Position numbers and translations under genes: made by a program. Positions 8,760 through 17,762 of a DNA stretch of 64,000 nt are shown in pieces (position 1 is the first letter of the stretch; each line of letters opens with the position of its first letter). Source of the DNA: Oscillospiraceae bacterium (GTDB taxonomy: Bacteria > Bacillota > Clostridia > Saccharofermentanales > Fastidiosipilaceae); the NCBI GenBank assembly GCA_029983685.1, contig JASBZA010000006.1:1-64000 (forward strand), written 5' to 3'. The notes beneath the pieces were generated by a model, which was not told the DNA's origin, ran no database searches, and worked only from the letters and a program-made list of their open reading frames with translations.

Positions 8760-8945
8760 ATGAACCAATTAGCAATTAGAATCAAGAATTTTTTAAGTTC
8801 TGAGCGTGGTGATACGAATTTCGTGTCTATGCTGCTCATCATCGGTATTGTAGTTGTTTTAGCTGGTTTGTTCCTGACCTTGGGTAAAGGCGTTATGGAA
8901 CAAATTACAAGCAAAGTCAATGAATTCATCTCTTCTTTGGGCTAA
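8760..8945 (+). CDS. Flp-like pilin (putative major Tad pilin)
   Basis: A 61-residue protein with a short basic leader, a cleavage-type Gly17 (SSERG/DTNF) and one hydrophobic helix (about 22-45). Size, position after tadC and before the prepilin peptidase, and a strong site (AAGGAGG, 8747-8753) fit a Flp pilin. Classic Flp pilins have Glu at +5 and Tyr at +6 after the cleavage Gly; here these are Val and Ser. Either this is a divergent pilin or the major subunit is one of the other processed proteins. Confidence 0.7.
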   Translation: MNQLAIRIKNFLSSERGDTNFVSMLLIIGIVVVLAGLFLTLGKGVMEQITSKVNEFISSLG

Positions 8946-8985
8946 TGCCGAAAGAAAAGTCCTAAAAGGCAAAGGAGGTTTCAAA

Positions 8986-9723
8986 ATGGCCATTTTAATG
9001 GGTGTTCTATGGGGAATTATGACGGTGGCAGCCATGCTGCTGACCGGTCGGTTCTATATACCCTATCTGCTCAAAAGCAGACAGCTAGTCCCCGAAGACA
9101 CGTCTCATTCTGAAGCCTCCTCATCTATTATCGCACAGAAAACGACTGAAATAAGCAAAACGGAATTTATTGATAAAAATCCTAAGGTTTTTTATATATT
9201 AACTTTTATTACTGCGATCTTTGTAGGAGTATCGGGATATTTTGTATATCCTATTGTTTCTTCTCCGGTGAACATCGCTAAGATTACTTTGGCCATCTTG
9301 GTTTTGGCAATGGTCTTCGTCTGCGATTTAGAGCTGATGATCATTCCCAACCTTATGGCGGTAATCTTGATTCTGGGCCGGATTATAAGCATCATTTTCG
9401 AGTTTATTTTCTACCCGTCCATTGCACTTGATTCCTTACTAAACAGCGTTATTACCCTGGTTATCAGTGTCGTCGTCCTGCTGATTATGTCCGTCCTGAC
9501 CAAAGGCGGGCTCGGAATGGGAGACGTAAAACTTTTTAGTGCTATGGGATTCCTATTGGGCATGCGTGCCACCGTGGCGGCTATGGTTTTTGCCATGCTG
9601 GTCGGTGCCGTCTTCTCCGGTATCCTCTTGATAACCAAGAAAAGAAAGTTAAAAGATGTCATTCCGCTGGGCCCCTGTGTTTTATACGGTTTTAGCATAG
9701 CCCTTCTGGTCGGGATGATTTAA
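8986..9723 (+). CDS. Prepilin peptidase (A24 family, CpaA/TadV-like)
   Basis: A multi-pass membrane aspartyl protease that removes the leader of the pilin and pseudopilins. The two catalytic aspartates are Asp114 (FVCDLELMIIPN) and Asp180 (GLGMGDVKLF). The N-terminal methylase domain of PilD-type enzymes is missing, as expected for the Tad type. The ATG at 8986 is chosen because AAAGGAGG sits 7 bases upstream. An in-frame ATG at 8920 would overlap the pilin gene and lacks a site. The 245-residue length fits TadV/CpaA proteins. Confidence 0.9.
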   Translation: MAILMGVLWGIMTVAAMLLTGRFYIPYLLKSRQLVPEDTSHSEASSSIIAQKTTEISKTEFIDKNPKVFYILTFITAIFVGVSGYFVYPIVSSPVNIAKITLAILVLAMVFVCDLELMIIPNLMAVILILGRIISIIFEFIFYPSIALDSLLNSVITLVISVVVLLIMSVLTKGGLGMGDVKLFSAMGFLLGMRATVAAMVFAMLVGAVFSGILLITKKRKLKDVIPLGPCVLYGFSIALLVGMI

Positions 9724-9741
9724 GGAGAATAGTTAAGTCAG

Positions 9742-11208
9742 ATGAAGGCAAAAGGTGTTTTAATAATAAGTTTATTGGCGGTCTTGATGATTTCCGCCTG
9801 GACCCTGACACTTACGGTGAAAGAAGAGGACCAGGGATTGCTTTTCGCAGAAAAACGTCAGGAAGCACAAGAATACGCCAATCGCGGTCTCTATGAGAAA
9901 GCGGTTTTAACCTATCAGGACGCTTTGGCCATCGAAGATCACGCTGAGGCCAGGATGGAGATGCTGCAAAATGCCAATCGTTATTACAACGAAGATCCGC
10001 TCTATTATGTGACCTATTTGGGCCTGGCAACCGAAAGTGCCCGCATGTACCCTAAGCTAACGAATTTTGCTGCCCACGTCAGTAAACTCATGACGGAAAA
10101 AGAGGACTATCAGGGTGCCTATCGTTTCTTACAAAGCCAGATAAGCAAAGGACTCAACAGCAAAGTAGCCAAAGGGTTTTTAAAAGAAGTGAACTATGCC
10201 TACAAGATGGACATGAACGATTACTTAGACTTTGTTTATGCGGACCGTGATGGATACGCGGTCCAAAATTCCTTGGATGAAAAGTGGGGTTATATAAATC
10301 TTGACGGAACCACTACGGATTACCGGGAATTGGATTTGGCTATGGCAGCCGGTGGAGACAATGTGCGCTATCTGGAATTTCGGGGTAGCCGCATGTTGGT
10401 GGACAAAGACGAGGTCATCCAGGCCTATATTAACTTTGAGCCTGAAAAGGTCGGTATTTACAGTGAAGGTTTAATCCCCATGAAAAGCAATGGCTATTAC
10501 AACTATCATAACTTGTTGGGTGATATAGAATTTGGTTCGTACGACGATGCGGGAAGTTTTCGTGACGGCCTGGCCGCTGTGAAGGAAAATGGTGACTGGT
10601 ATCTGATTGATAAAGAAGGCAAGGCCATAAGCAAGGATACATTCGAAGATATCGTCATCGGTGTTGATGGAAGCCACCTGCAAGACAAGACTTTCTTGGC
10701 CAAAAAAGACGGCAAGTATCATCTCTTCTTATTGGAAACCGAAGACTCTAAAGATAAGAAGACGAAGAAAACCAAAGAAAGTGCAAATGCCGAAGATACA
10801 GAAAGTATGGAGAACACGGAAAATAGCGAAGAGACCGCCATGGAAAGCGAAAGCACCCAAGCTCCGGAAGCTCTTACTTGGATTATCCGCCAGGTGGATG
10901 GATTTGAAGCTGATGCGGTTGATTGCTTGGCCGGCGGAGAGGCCTTCGCCTTTAAAAAGGACGGCCTATGGGGGTTTGCCGACCTCCAAGGTCAAATAAT
11001 TATCGAACCCCAATACAAGACAGCCAGATCCTTCTCCAACGGTCTGGCAGCCGTGTCGGACGGTGAGAAGTGGGGCTTTATTGCCCCTGACGGCGAACAA
11101 ATCTACGACTATCAATTCGGGGATGTCAGCTATTTCAACAAGCGTAAAAATTGCTTTGTGAAAACCGATGGCGGCAAGTGGCAGCTCCTGATTCGATTTG
11201 TGAGATAA
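9742..11208 (+). CDS. WG-repeat protein with N-terminal membrane anchor, in the Tad cluster
   Basis: An uncleaved signal-anchor is likely at residues 4-25, followed by a TPR-like helical stretch (about 30-150, with EKAVLTYQDALAIEDHAEA). WG repeats then follow (EKWGYINLDG near 180, DGLWGFADLQG near 407, EKWGFIAPDG near 442). Between them lies a highly charged Lys/Glu/Ser linker (about 335-385). WG repeats usually form extracytoplasmic binding propellers. The location between the prepilin peptidase and the minor pilins suggests an extracellular accessory or sensor for the pilus. The ribosome site (AAGGAG) is 14 bases from the ATG, longer than usual. Confidence 0.75.
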   Translation: MKAKGVLIISLLAVLMISAWTLTLTVKEEDQGLLFAEKRQEAQEYANRGLYEKAVLTYQDALAIEDHAEARMEMLQNANRYYNEDPLYYVTYLGLATESARMYPKLTNFAAHVSKLMTEKEDYQGAYRFLQSQISKGLNSKVAKGFLKEVNYAYKMDMNDYLDFVYADRDGYAVQNSLDEKWGYINLDGTTTDYRELDLAMAAGGDNVRYLEFRGSRMLVDKDEVIQAYINFEPEKVGIYSEGLIPMKSNGYYNYHNLLGDIEFGSYDDAGSFRDGLAAVKENGDWYLIDKEGKAISKDTFEDIVIGVDGSHLQDKTFLAKKDGKYHLFLLETEDSKDKKTKKTKESANAEDTESMENTENSEETAMESESTQAPEALTWIIRQVDGFEADAVDCLAGGEAFAFKKDGLWGFADLQGQIIIEPQYKTARSFSNGLAAVSDGEKWGFIAPDGEQIYDYQFGDVSYFNKRKNCFVKTDGGKWQLLIRFVR

Positions 11209-11220
11209 GAAGGGGGCAGG

Positions 11221-12054
11221 ATGAAGCGTATCGTAAGTGGTATTTTAGCGACCTTGATTATAATAAGCGGCACAGCTTGTTCATTTTTAGAAAAAAAGGA
11301 AGAACCGACCTTTGAGCCGGGTGATGTTGCGCCCGAAGACGTATTTGTCTGGCAAGACAATGTCATCATCGATTTAAATAAAGATTCGGAACTTCTGCCG
11401 GAGTTAACCCAACTGATTATTCCCGAAAGGTCTCAGGGCTTGGGTGATTCCTTTTTGACCAATCAAGAGAATCAAATCGAAAGTGTAAAATTTGCCGGCA
11501 AGCAAAATATAGTTATAGACCTGGCCTTCGCCAATACCGATCAGCTGAAATCAGTGGACTTACCGGAAAATTTGGAAGAAGTGGGCTATATGGCTTTTTA
11601 CAAAGCCACGGGTCTTACAAGCGTCAACCTACCGGATCAGGTGAAAATTATCGGCGAGCGAGCCTTTGCCGACAACCCTAATTTGACCGATATGAGTTGG
11701 CCGGAAAACTTGAAAGCCATTGAAAGCGAAGCTTTCCGTAACTGCACCGGATTGGAAAAAATTGTTTTACCGGACAACTTAGAGAATATAGGAGCATACG
11801 CCTTTGCTGACTGTTCCAATCTAAAGGAGGTTCATATGCCGGCAAGCATCCGACACATGGGCATCATGCTTTTTAAGGACAGCGGCATTAAAGATATCTA
11901 TTTCCCCGAGACCTTTCAGTTCGACAAAAACGACCGTGATGCGTTTTTCGACCTGCAAGGTGTCAAGATGCATGTCGTCGAGGGGTCCGTCTTGGACCTG
12001 AATTTTGAAAACCTTTTCCCGTCAACGGTCGAGAAAGTGGTTGAGAAAAAGTAA
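11221..12054 (+). CDS. BspA-type leucine-rich-repeat lipoprotein, in the Tad cluster
   Basis: A lipoprotein signal ends at SGTAC/S with Cys20. Residues 75-240 hold five or six BspA/LRR_5 repeats of about 23 residues (VNLPDQVKIIGERAFADNP, IVLPDNLENIGAYAFADCS and similar). Such repeats form exposed protein-binding solenoids. The protein should sit on the outer face of the membrane. It lies 12 bp after the WG-repeat gene and 13 bp before a TadE-like gene. A role as pilus assembly partner or host/substrate-contact protein is inferred only from position. Confidence 0.8.
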   Translation: MKRIVSGILATLIIISGTACSFLEKKEEPTFEPGDVAPEDVFVWQDNVIIDLNKDSELLPELTQLIIPERSQGLGDSFLTNQENQIESVKFAGKQNIVIDLAFANTDQLKSVDLPENLEEVGYMAFYKATGLTSVNLPDQVKIIGERAFADNPNLTDMSWPENLKAIESEAFRNCTGLEKIVLPDNLENIGAYAFADCSNLKEVHMPASIRHMGIMLFKDSGIKDIYFPETFQFDKNDRDAFFDLQGVKMHVVEGSVLDLNFENLFPSTVEKVVEKK

Positions 12055-12067
12055 GAAAGGAAAACTT

Positions 12068-12718
12068 ATGCCTAGTTCGAAAGCCAAAAGCGAAAAGGGT
12101 GCCATTGTTTTAGAATCCACCTATGTCATATTCTTTGCCATCATCGTGCTGTGTTTCTTCCTCAGCTACGGTTTCATCCTCTACCAAAAGGCCATGCTCC
12201 ATATCATGACCAATGAAGTGGCAGAAGAGATAACCCAATCTTATAAGTTCGGTCAAGAGGACGGAGACCTGGTGACCCAGGATATGGTGACCGGCTTAGG
12301 TCGTTACCGCTACGTTAAGAACGGCGGTCAGTTACAATCTTCTAATCAATCCTTGGGAACGACGATGTTAAACCCGCGTTTATCGGGCGGATCATTGGCT
12401 ATTGATAACGGAAGCTTGTCCGTAAAAGTTGAACCGGAAACGAGTGACTTAGGTCGCATGCACTACACCTTGACAGTTACCAAGCATTACAAATTTCTGT
12501 TCGATGATTTTATGAACCGAGTTCTCTCCTCAGGAGATAACTATAAGCCGATTAATCAGGTAGAAGCAGTTTCAATTGTAGAAGGTATGGATGCTTCATT
12601 TTATATTAATGCATCCAAAGTTGGGAAATGGTTAATGGCTAAAACCAAAAACACTTTCGGCATTGTCGACAGTGCTATAAGTTCCTTAAACAATATGGCA
12701 TCAATTTTAGGATTATAA
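12068..12718 (+). CDS. TadE-like minor pilin (pseudopilin)
   Basis: A 216-residue protein with a class-III-type leader. Gly in SEKG/AIVLES is followed by Glu at +5 and a hydrophobic helix (YVIFFAIIVLCFFLSYGF), then a beta-rich extracellular part. This is the TadE layout, processed by the prepilin peptidase. The ATG at 12068 with AAAGGAAA upstream is preferred; a TTG at 12005 in frame overlaps the LRR gene. Base composition changes near 12500, inside this gene, from G+C-rich to A+T-rich. Confidence 0.82.
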   Translation: MPSSKAKSEKGAIVLESTYVIFFAIIVLCFFLSYGFILYQKAMLHIMTNEVAEEITQSYKFGQEDGDLVTQDMVTGLGRYRYVKNGGQLQSSNQSLGTTMLNPRLSGGSLAIDNGSLSVKVEPETSDLGRMHYTLTVTKHYKFLFDDFMNRVLSSGDNYKPINQVEAVSIVEGMDASFYINASKVGKWLMAKTKNTFGIVDSAISSLNNMASILGL

Positions 12719-12728
12719 GGGGGATGAG

Positions 12729-15401
12729 ATGAAAGCACGTTGGGAGAAATTAACTAAGTCTTTAAAAGATTTTTTTAGGCGCACAATTAACGGGGCCAAA
12801 GGAGCGATTTCCTTGTTTCTGGTCTTAACTTTTGCACCTTTGCTTAGTATCGCTTTAATTTTAGTTGAAGGCGTACGCTTTCAGAACGCTTATGCCTTGG
12901 TCCAGGAGGTTATTGATAGCTCTGCTTTTTCCACATTGGCCTACACAGACCAATATTTAGATGAGCGCTTTGGACTTTTGGCGATGAGCCAGGAGAAGCC
13001 TGTCAATGACAATTTTAGTAAATTCTTCAGGGCTAACAAAAAGCTTCTGGGAAATACAGTAGATATTCAAGATCCTTCAGCCAGCGGGACCTTGGATTTA
13101 TCCGATAAGGCCATTTTCAAAGAGCAAGTCTATGACTATTCGGAATATATGGTTGTAGCGCAGATGGCAGCAGAGGCTTTAAACCTCAAAGAACTATTTG
13201 ATGCGCTTAAAGGGAATAGTATCGAAAAATTGGAAGGCTATGTAGAAAGCGCACAGAAAACAGCGGATGCAGTTGAAGTCTTCACCACTTTGACTAAATC
13301 AGTGTCAACGGTTATAAAAGCCGCAAAAGAGCATGAAGAGGCTATTCAAAATTATGAGAATGATTATGAGCAATTAGAAGATAACATTGAAGATGTAGTA
13401 GATGCCTTAGAACAGGCTAAAGACAATTTGGGAGACGAAGATTCACCTGACGCAATCTGGGAAAAGAGTTCGGTCAAGCGTGCACTTCGCAGAGCAAGAA
13501 CGGCATCAGAGGATTATCGTGAATCTGGAAGAATGTATATTGCCAAGAAAGAACAACTTGAACGAGAGATTGATAAATTCCTTGATAATATACAGGATTT
13601 GCCATCTTCTTTTAATGAGTTAAAAGGGAAATTTGAACAAATCCGTAATGGCAGTGCTCAGTCGGGGACAAATACCGATAATGTCACGGAAGAACAAGCA
13701 AAAGCGGATGACGGAACTCAAGGAAAAAAGGAGCAACGTGCAGGGCAGGAATTTCTGAAAAAAGCCTTGGAAGCTATGTATGACGTTTTTGTTCAGTCTG
13801 TTAAACCAAACTATAAAGAAAGCTTGGACCAGGAATTTGATCAGCTGCGTCATCAAAGGGCGGAGGTAGAGAAATTAAAAACAGCCTTGACCGCCCGGTT
13901 GAATGAGATGACGACAACGGATTATGAAGCTCAAAAATACATGATAGATGAATACTGGTCTCGCAATGACACACATGCTTACTTTTCCCCCTTAGACTTA
14001 CAAACTCTGAGTGATACCATGTCTACACTGTGGGAGAATATGCAAAATACTTTGGATGATATTGCTAAGCCTGATCCGGGTATTAAAGCTTTTCTAATAA
14101 GTCTGGTCCGCGTTTTCAGTAATCTTTCGCAGGTAGGTGTTTTGTGGGATGGGAGTTTAGACAAGCAGGTTGTTGGCTCTTCATTTACGGCTTCTAGCGG
14201 CGGGATGAATCTGGCTTCGGGAATCGGTATAGAGTCTTTAAAAAACTTAACAAGTGCTATACAGGATTTCGCCAATGTTTTAACTGATAATAGTATTGTG
14301 GGTAAATTTCTAAGTCTGCTCAAAGCAGTCGGAAAGATGCTTTTATCTATTATTGAGTTCATGGGAGGACTTATCACTTGGACTGTTAATGTTGTCGCTA
14401 AATTAGTGGCGAATACAGCAGATATGGTCATGGCCTTGGGAGGCGGTGTAGGCAACTCAGTGGGCGAAGGCATGAAGCATCTGCTTTTAGTCGGTTATGC
14501 CACTTATAACAATCCCAACCGTATCAGCTATAAAGATGGCAGTACAATGACGGGGCATTCTTTTAGTGATATTTTCATGCTTGCGGATGGCCACATGACT
14601 TCAAGTGGTTTGGATGGCTTATTTAAAGGCTTTTCTGAAGCGGATTTGCAAACGGGAGCAGGTGGGGATCCCATGTTTGCAGGAGCTATAGGTGAATACA
14701 TGCTGATTGGGAGCTATGGTGAGAAAGCCAATCAGGCAGCCACATTTATGAATATGCTCTACTTCAGAATGTATGCCAATATCTTTGGTGTTTTTACCAA
14801 TGAGGGCCTCCAAGCTATGAATTTAGCGGGTTTTGCCGGTTGGGCGGTGAAACTCATCGTTTTAATTGTGGAATCGATTTTGGACGCTTTCTTGCTAGTG
14901 AATGGCGGGGTAGTTCCCTTTTTCAAGACCAAAGATATATGGTGCTCGGCTGCCGGTTTCCCAAAATATATAGAAGCTCTACGTGAAACGGAGGTTTTAT
15001 TCGGGAAAGACAATGATAAGGCGAAGGAAACCAATGAAAAACTACAAAATGCTCTAGAAGATGGGAAGGACGACATTAAAAAAATATCCTCTCCCGGTGG
15101 AGGCGATGAGCTTACCACAGGGCAAAAGGTTAAGGGGGCCTTTAATCAAACAAATTACCAGGATCATCTCTTTCTTCTTATTGCGGGTACCGTAGGAAAA
15201 GATGCCTTGGTATCACGTATGCAGAGTTTAGTTCAAATGGAGGCCCAAAAGTACCATAAAAATCAGGGGGCAGCCTTTGATTTGCATAAGGCGTACACGC
15301 ATGTAGAAACCAAAACCCAATACAGTCTTAAAGCATTCCTTAAATTCCCGGGCCTGCAAGACGCCTATGCCAAAACAATGACATCTTATTCAGGCTACTA
15401 A
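12729..15401 (+). CDS. DUF5702 (TadG-like) pilus-associated protein
   Basis: An 890-residue membrane protein starting with a basic segment and KGAISLFLVLTFAPLLSIA, an N-terminal helix resembling the pilin-type helix but without Glu at +5. Long coiled-coil regions (about 190-330 and 370-400) rich in Glu/Lys/Gln follow. Further hydrophobic stretches lie near 527-560 and 705-730. DUF5702 proteins occur in Tad clusters of Clostridia and probably replace TadG as a large membrane tether. The gene is markedly A+T-richer than the Tad core. Two TadE-like genes flank it with 10-bp gaps, so the three probably form a minor-pilin subcomplex. Confidence 0.8.
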   Translation: MKARWEKLTKSLKDFFRRTINGAKGAISLFLVLTFAPLLSIALILVEGVRFQNAYALVQEVIDSSAFSTLAYTDQYLDERFGLLAMSQEKPVNDNFSKFFRANKKLLGNTVDIQDPSASGTLDLSDKAIFKEQVYDYSEYMVVAQMAAEALNLKELFDALKGNSIEKLEGYVESAQKTADAVEVFTTLTKSVSTVIKAAKEHEEAIQNYENDYEQLEDNIEDVVDALEQAKDNLGDEDSPDAIWEKSSVKRALRRARTASEDYRESGRMYIAKKEQLEREIDKFLDNIQDLPSSFNELKGKFEQIRNGSAQSGTNTDNVTEEQAKADDGTQGKKEQRAGQEFLKKALEAMYDVFVQSVKPNYKESLDQEFDQLRHQRAEVEKLKTALTARLNEMTTTDYEAQKYMIDEYWSRNDTHAYFSPLDLQTLSDTMSTLWENMQNTLDDIAKPDPGIKAFLISLVRVFSNLSQVGVLWDGSLDKQVVGSSFTASSGGMNLASGIGIESLKNLTSAIQDFANVLTDNSIVGKFLSLLKAVGKMLLSIIEFMGGLITWTVNVVAKLVANTADMVMALGGGVGNSVGEGMKHLLLVGYATYNNPNRISYKDGSTMTGHSFSDIFMLADGHMTSSGLDGLFKGFSEADLQTGAGGDPMFAGAIGEYMLIGSYGEKANQAATFMNMLYFRMYANIFGVFTNEGLQAMNLAGFAGWAVKLIVLIVESILDAFLLVNGGVVPFFKTKDIWCSAAGFPKYIEALRETEVLFGKDNDKAKETNEKLQNALEDGKDDIKKISSPGGGDELTTGQKVKGAFNQTNYQDHLFLLIAGTVGKDALVSRMQSLVQMEAQKYHKNQGAAFDLHKAYTHVETKTQYSLKAFLKFPGLQDAYAKTMTSYSGY

Positions 15402-15411
15402 GGAGGGTTTT

Positions 15412-15987
15412 ATGTTGAAAGTAAAGAGTAGAGAAGGTTCGGTTACGCTGGAAGCGGCCATCATCCTCCCGATTTTTATTTTTGTCTTTTTAAGTATTTT
15501 TGGCCTTTTTGGCATGATTAATGCTAGGCAAGAGATAACGCGTGCTATGATACAAGCTGGAAAGAGTTTGTCCTTAGATCCTTATGCAACTGAAATGTTG
15601 GAGAAAGCAAATGATAAAAAGTTTAGGACAGCCGAACAATACCTCATGTCCAAAGTCCGCCAGGCTTCATCGAAAGAGAAGTACACCAATATTACGAAAT
15701 GGTATGAGGGTGGCGATGTGTCCGGTGTTGCTAAAGACCGCTTCATTGCTTATTTTGCCGGGGGCGATGAGTCCAAAGCTAATGAAAAGCTTAAGTGGAT
15801 GGGCGTAGAGGGAGGCTTAGACGGATTAAAAGTGGACGGAAGTATATCCGGAAAAAGAGAGCTAGAGCTTAAAACAGAGTATCAATTGAAGTTTTTATTC
15901 GATTTTATACAGGTCGGTGATGTGGGAAAAGTTAAGACCACATCTACCCATTGGCTTTGGCGTTATGAATCTAAATTGCATAAATAA
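15412..15987 (+). CDS. TadE-like minor pilin (second copy type)
   Basis: A 191-residue protein. The leader SREG/SVTLEAA has Glu at +5 and is followed by the helix IILPIFIFVFLSIFGLFG, a canonical pseudopilin/TadE start; the rest is a charged extracellular domain. An AAGGAGG site precedes the ATG. It differs clearly from the TadE-like protein at 12068, so the two are paralogues with distinct roles, not a recent duplication. Confidence 0.82.
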   Translation: MLKVKSREGSVTLEAAIILPIFIFVFLSIFGLFGMINARQEITRAMIQAGKSLSLDPYATEMLEKANDKKFRTAEQYLMSKVRQASSKEKYTNITKWYEGGDVSGVAKDRFIAYFAGGDESKANEKLKWMGVEGGLDGLKVDGSISGKRELELKTEYQLKFLFDFIQVGDVGKVKTTSTHWLWRYESKLHK

Positions 15988-16019
15988 AATAAAATAAATT
16001 CAATAGTTAGGTAGGACGT

Positions 16020-17759
16020 ATGAAAAATAAAATCACATTTGAAAACCAAGGATCTAACACATTTTTGACCTATCATCTGGAGGCTGAAGATGTGGTCGAT
16101 ACTCTGACACTGGGGATGCTGACCAATAATAAGATTCCGGGTTTAGCCCGGACCCTCTATACCCAGCAAGATGATAAAAGGTTTTTAAAATATAATATCT
16201 CAGCCAAAATTCCGGCTTCAGATGTCTTTTCCAGAGCGGTAAAAAAATCAAAGCTCATAGGTTTCCTAACCGGTGTATCAGAGGCGGCCTTGTCAGCGGA
16301 AGAGTATATGATAGACCCTGATATGCTGGTCCTTAATCCGGATTTCATCTACTTTGATGTGTCCAAAAACGATGCAACCCTTTTATGTGTACCGGTCCTA
16401 AAGGAAGAGCGTTTTGAGAGTGAAACAAATCTGGCGTCCTATTTTAAAGACATTATGGTCCACACCAATTTTGATGAGAAGGAAAATACCTTTTATGTGG
16501 CCAGAATATTAAATTACTTAAATAAGTCTAATCATTTTTCGCCGGAAGAATTTATCAAACTTCTGGAAGAATTAGATCAAATGTCAGCCGAAGATGCGGC
16601 CAAGACGTCGGCTACATCGAAGCCACAAACTCAGCCCAACCCGCAGCCGCAAATGATGCCAAATCCGGCTATGGTAGCTTATCCACCGAATCCGGCCCCG
16701 GCGCCTGCGCCTCATCCCGATTTGATGCCGTCGCAGCACCCGCATAAGTCCAGAGAACTCAATCCCGGCCAGTTACAAGGCCACAACTACGGCGCTGTTC
16801 CGCCTCAGCCTCAAGCCAAGCCCGCCAAGAAGACTCCGGAATACAAGACCAATTTCGCCGTGCCCAATCAAGATCAAGGCGGACTTTCTAATAAGTCTGA
16901 TGAGTATTTGGCCAACTTAACCATAGACCCGGCTGAAGAGATTAGCTTCATGTATTTGATGCAGCATTACAACAAGGAAAATGCAGCCAAGTATAAAGAG
17001 CAGAAGGCCATCAAGAAGGCTAAGAAGAAAATGGAAAAAATGAAGGGGCAAAACCCTTCTGCCAACAACTCCAAGAAAAAGAGAAAGAAAAACAAAAAGG
17101 TCCAGCCTACACCGAATCACTATCGAGTGCCGGGTGCTCCACCTATGCCTATGGGCCAACCGCAGGCTCAGCCTTATCCGATGGCACAAGGACCGCAGAC
17201 TATGCCTTATCCCCAAGGGGGACCTTACCCGCAGACGCCTCAAGCTCCCCAGCCTATGCCTATGGCGCCTCAGCCCATGCCCCAAACGCCGCAAGCGCAA
17301 GCTCCGAGTCCGGCTCCTATGCCTGAAACCCCTGCTTATAGCGAACCCGATCCCATGATTATGAACCAGTCTATGAATAGCCATAGCTCCGAGGGCTTCG
17401 GTGAAACAACGATTCTGGGTGGGGCGGGTGAAACCACTATCTTAGGGCAAGAACAGTCAACAAGCACTCCCTACCTTGTACGGAAGAAAACCAAGGAGAA
17501 AATTCTTTTGAACAAGGAGGTCTTCCGCATCGGTAAAGAGAAGAGCTTCGTAGATTACTTTGTATCGGACAACTCGGCCATCAGCCGGAGCCATGCCAAT
17601 ATCGTTAGTCGTGACGGCAAGGTGTATTTAGTCGATACTAACTCGACCAACCACTCCTATGTGGAAGACGAGATGGTTCCCAGTAACCAGGAAGTGGAAT
17701 TGCGTGACGGCTACTTAGTTCGCTTAGCCAACGAAAGCTTCACTTTTCATATGGAGTAA
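16020..17759 (+). CDS. FHA-domain protein with DUF6382-type N-terminus and doubled GETTILG motif
   Basis: Residues 1-190 form a folded domain matching the DUF6382 type found beside Tad genes in Clostridia. A Pro/Gln/Met-rich linker follows (about 196-265), then a very basic Lys-rich block (about 320-360) and a second Pro-rich stretch (about 365-455). The FHA domain (about 492-577) has RIGKEK, ISRSHANI and DTNSTNHSYV and should bind phosphothreonine peptides. Just before it, GETTILG occurs twice (461-467 and 470-476). This resembles the ETT phosphorylation motif of GarA/OdhI, which binds its own FHA when phosphorylated. Phosphatase and kinase genes follow directly. No membrane segment is seen. 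Confidence 0.85.
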   Translation: MKNKITFENQGSNTFLTYHLEAEDVVDTLTLGMLTNNKIPGLARTLYTQQDDKRFLKYNISAKIPASDVFSRAVKKSKLIGFLTGVSEAALSAEEYMIDPDMLVLNPDFIYFDVSKNDATLLCVPVLKEERFESETNLASYFKDIMVHTNFDEKENTFYVARILNYLNKSNHFSPEEFIKLLEELDQMSAEDAAKTSATSKPQTQPNPQPQMMPNPAMVAYPPNPAPAPAPHPDLMPSQHPHKSRELNPGQLQGHNYGAVPPQPQAKPAKKTPEYKTNFAVPNQDQGGLSNKSDEYLANLTIDPAEEISFMYLMQHYNKENAAKYKEQKAIKKAKKKMEKMKGQNPSANNSKKKRKKNKKVQPTPNHYRVPGAPPMPMGQPQAQPYPMAQGPQTMPYPQGGPYPQTPQAPQPMPMAPQPMPQTPQAQAPSPAPMPETPAYSEPDPMIMNQSMNSHSSEGFGETTILGGAGETTILGQEQSTSTPYLVRKKTKEKILLNKEVFRIGKEKSFVDYFVSDNSAISRSHANIVSRDGKVYLVDTNSTNHSYVEDEMVPSNQEVELRDGYLVRLANESFTFHME

Positions 17760-17762
17760 GGA

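Noticed and set aside
8597..8779. Small plus-strand frame with a His run across the tadC end
   Set aside because: It is an out-of-frame reading of the ATC codons of tadC and has no independent start signals.
16917..17384. Arg/His-rich minus-strand frame in the FHA gene
   Set aside because: Low-complexity shadow of the Pro/Gln/Lys-rich linkers on the plus strand.
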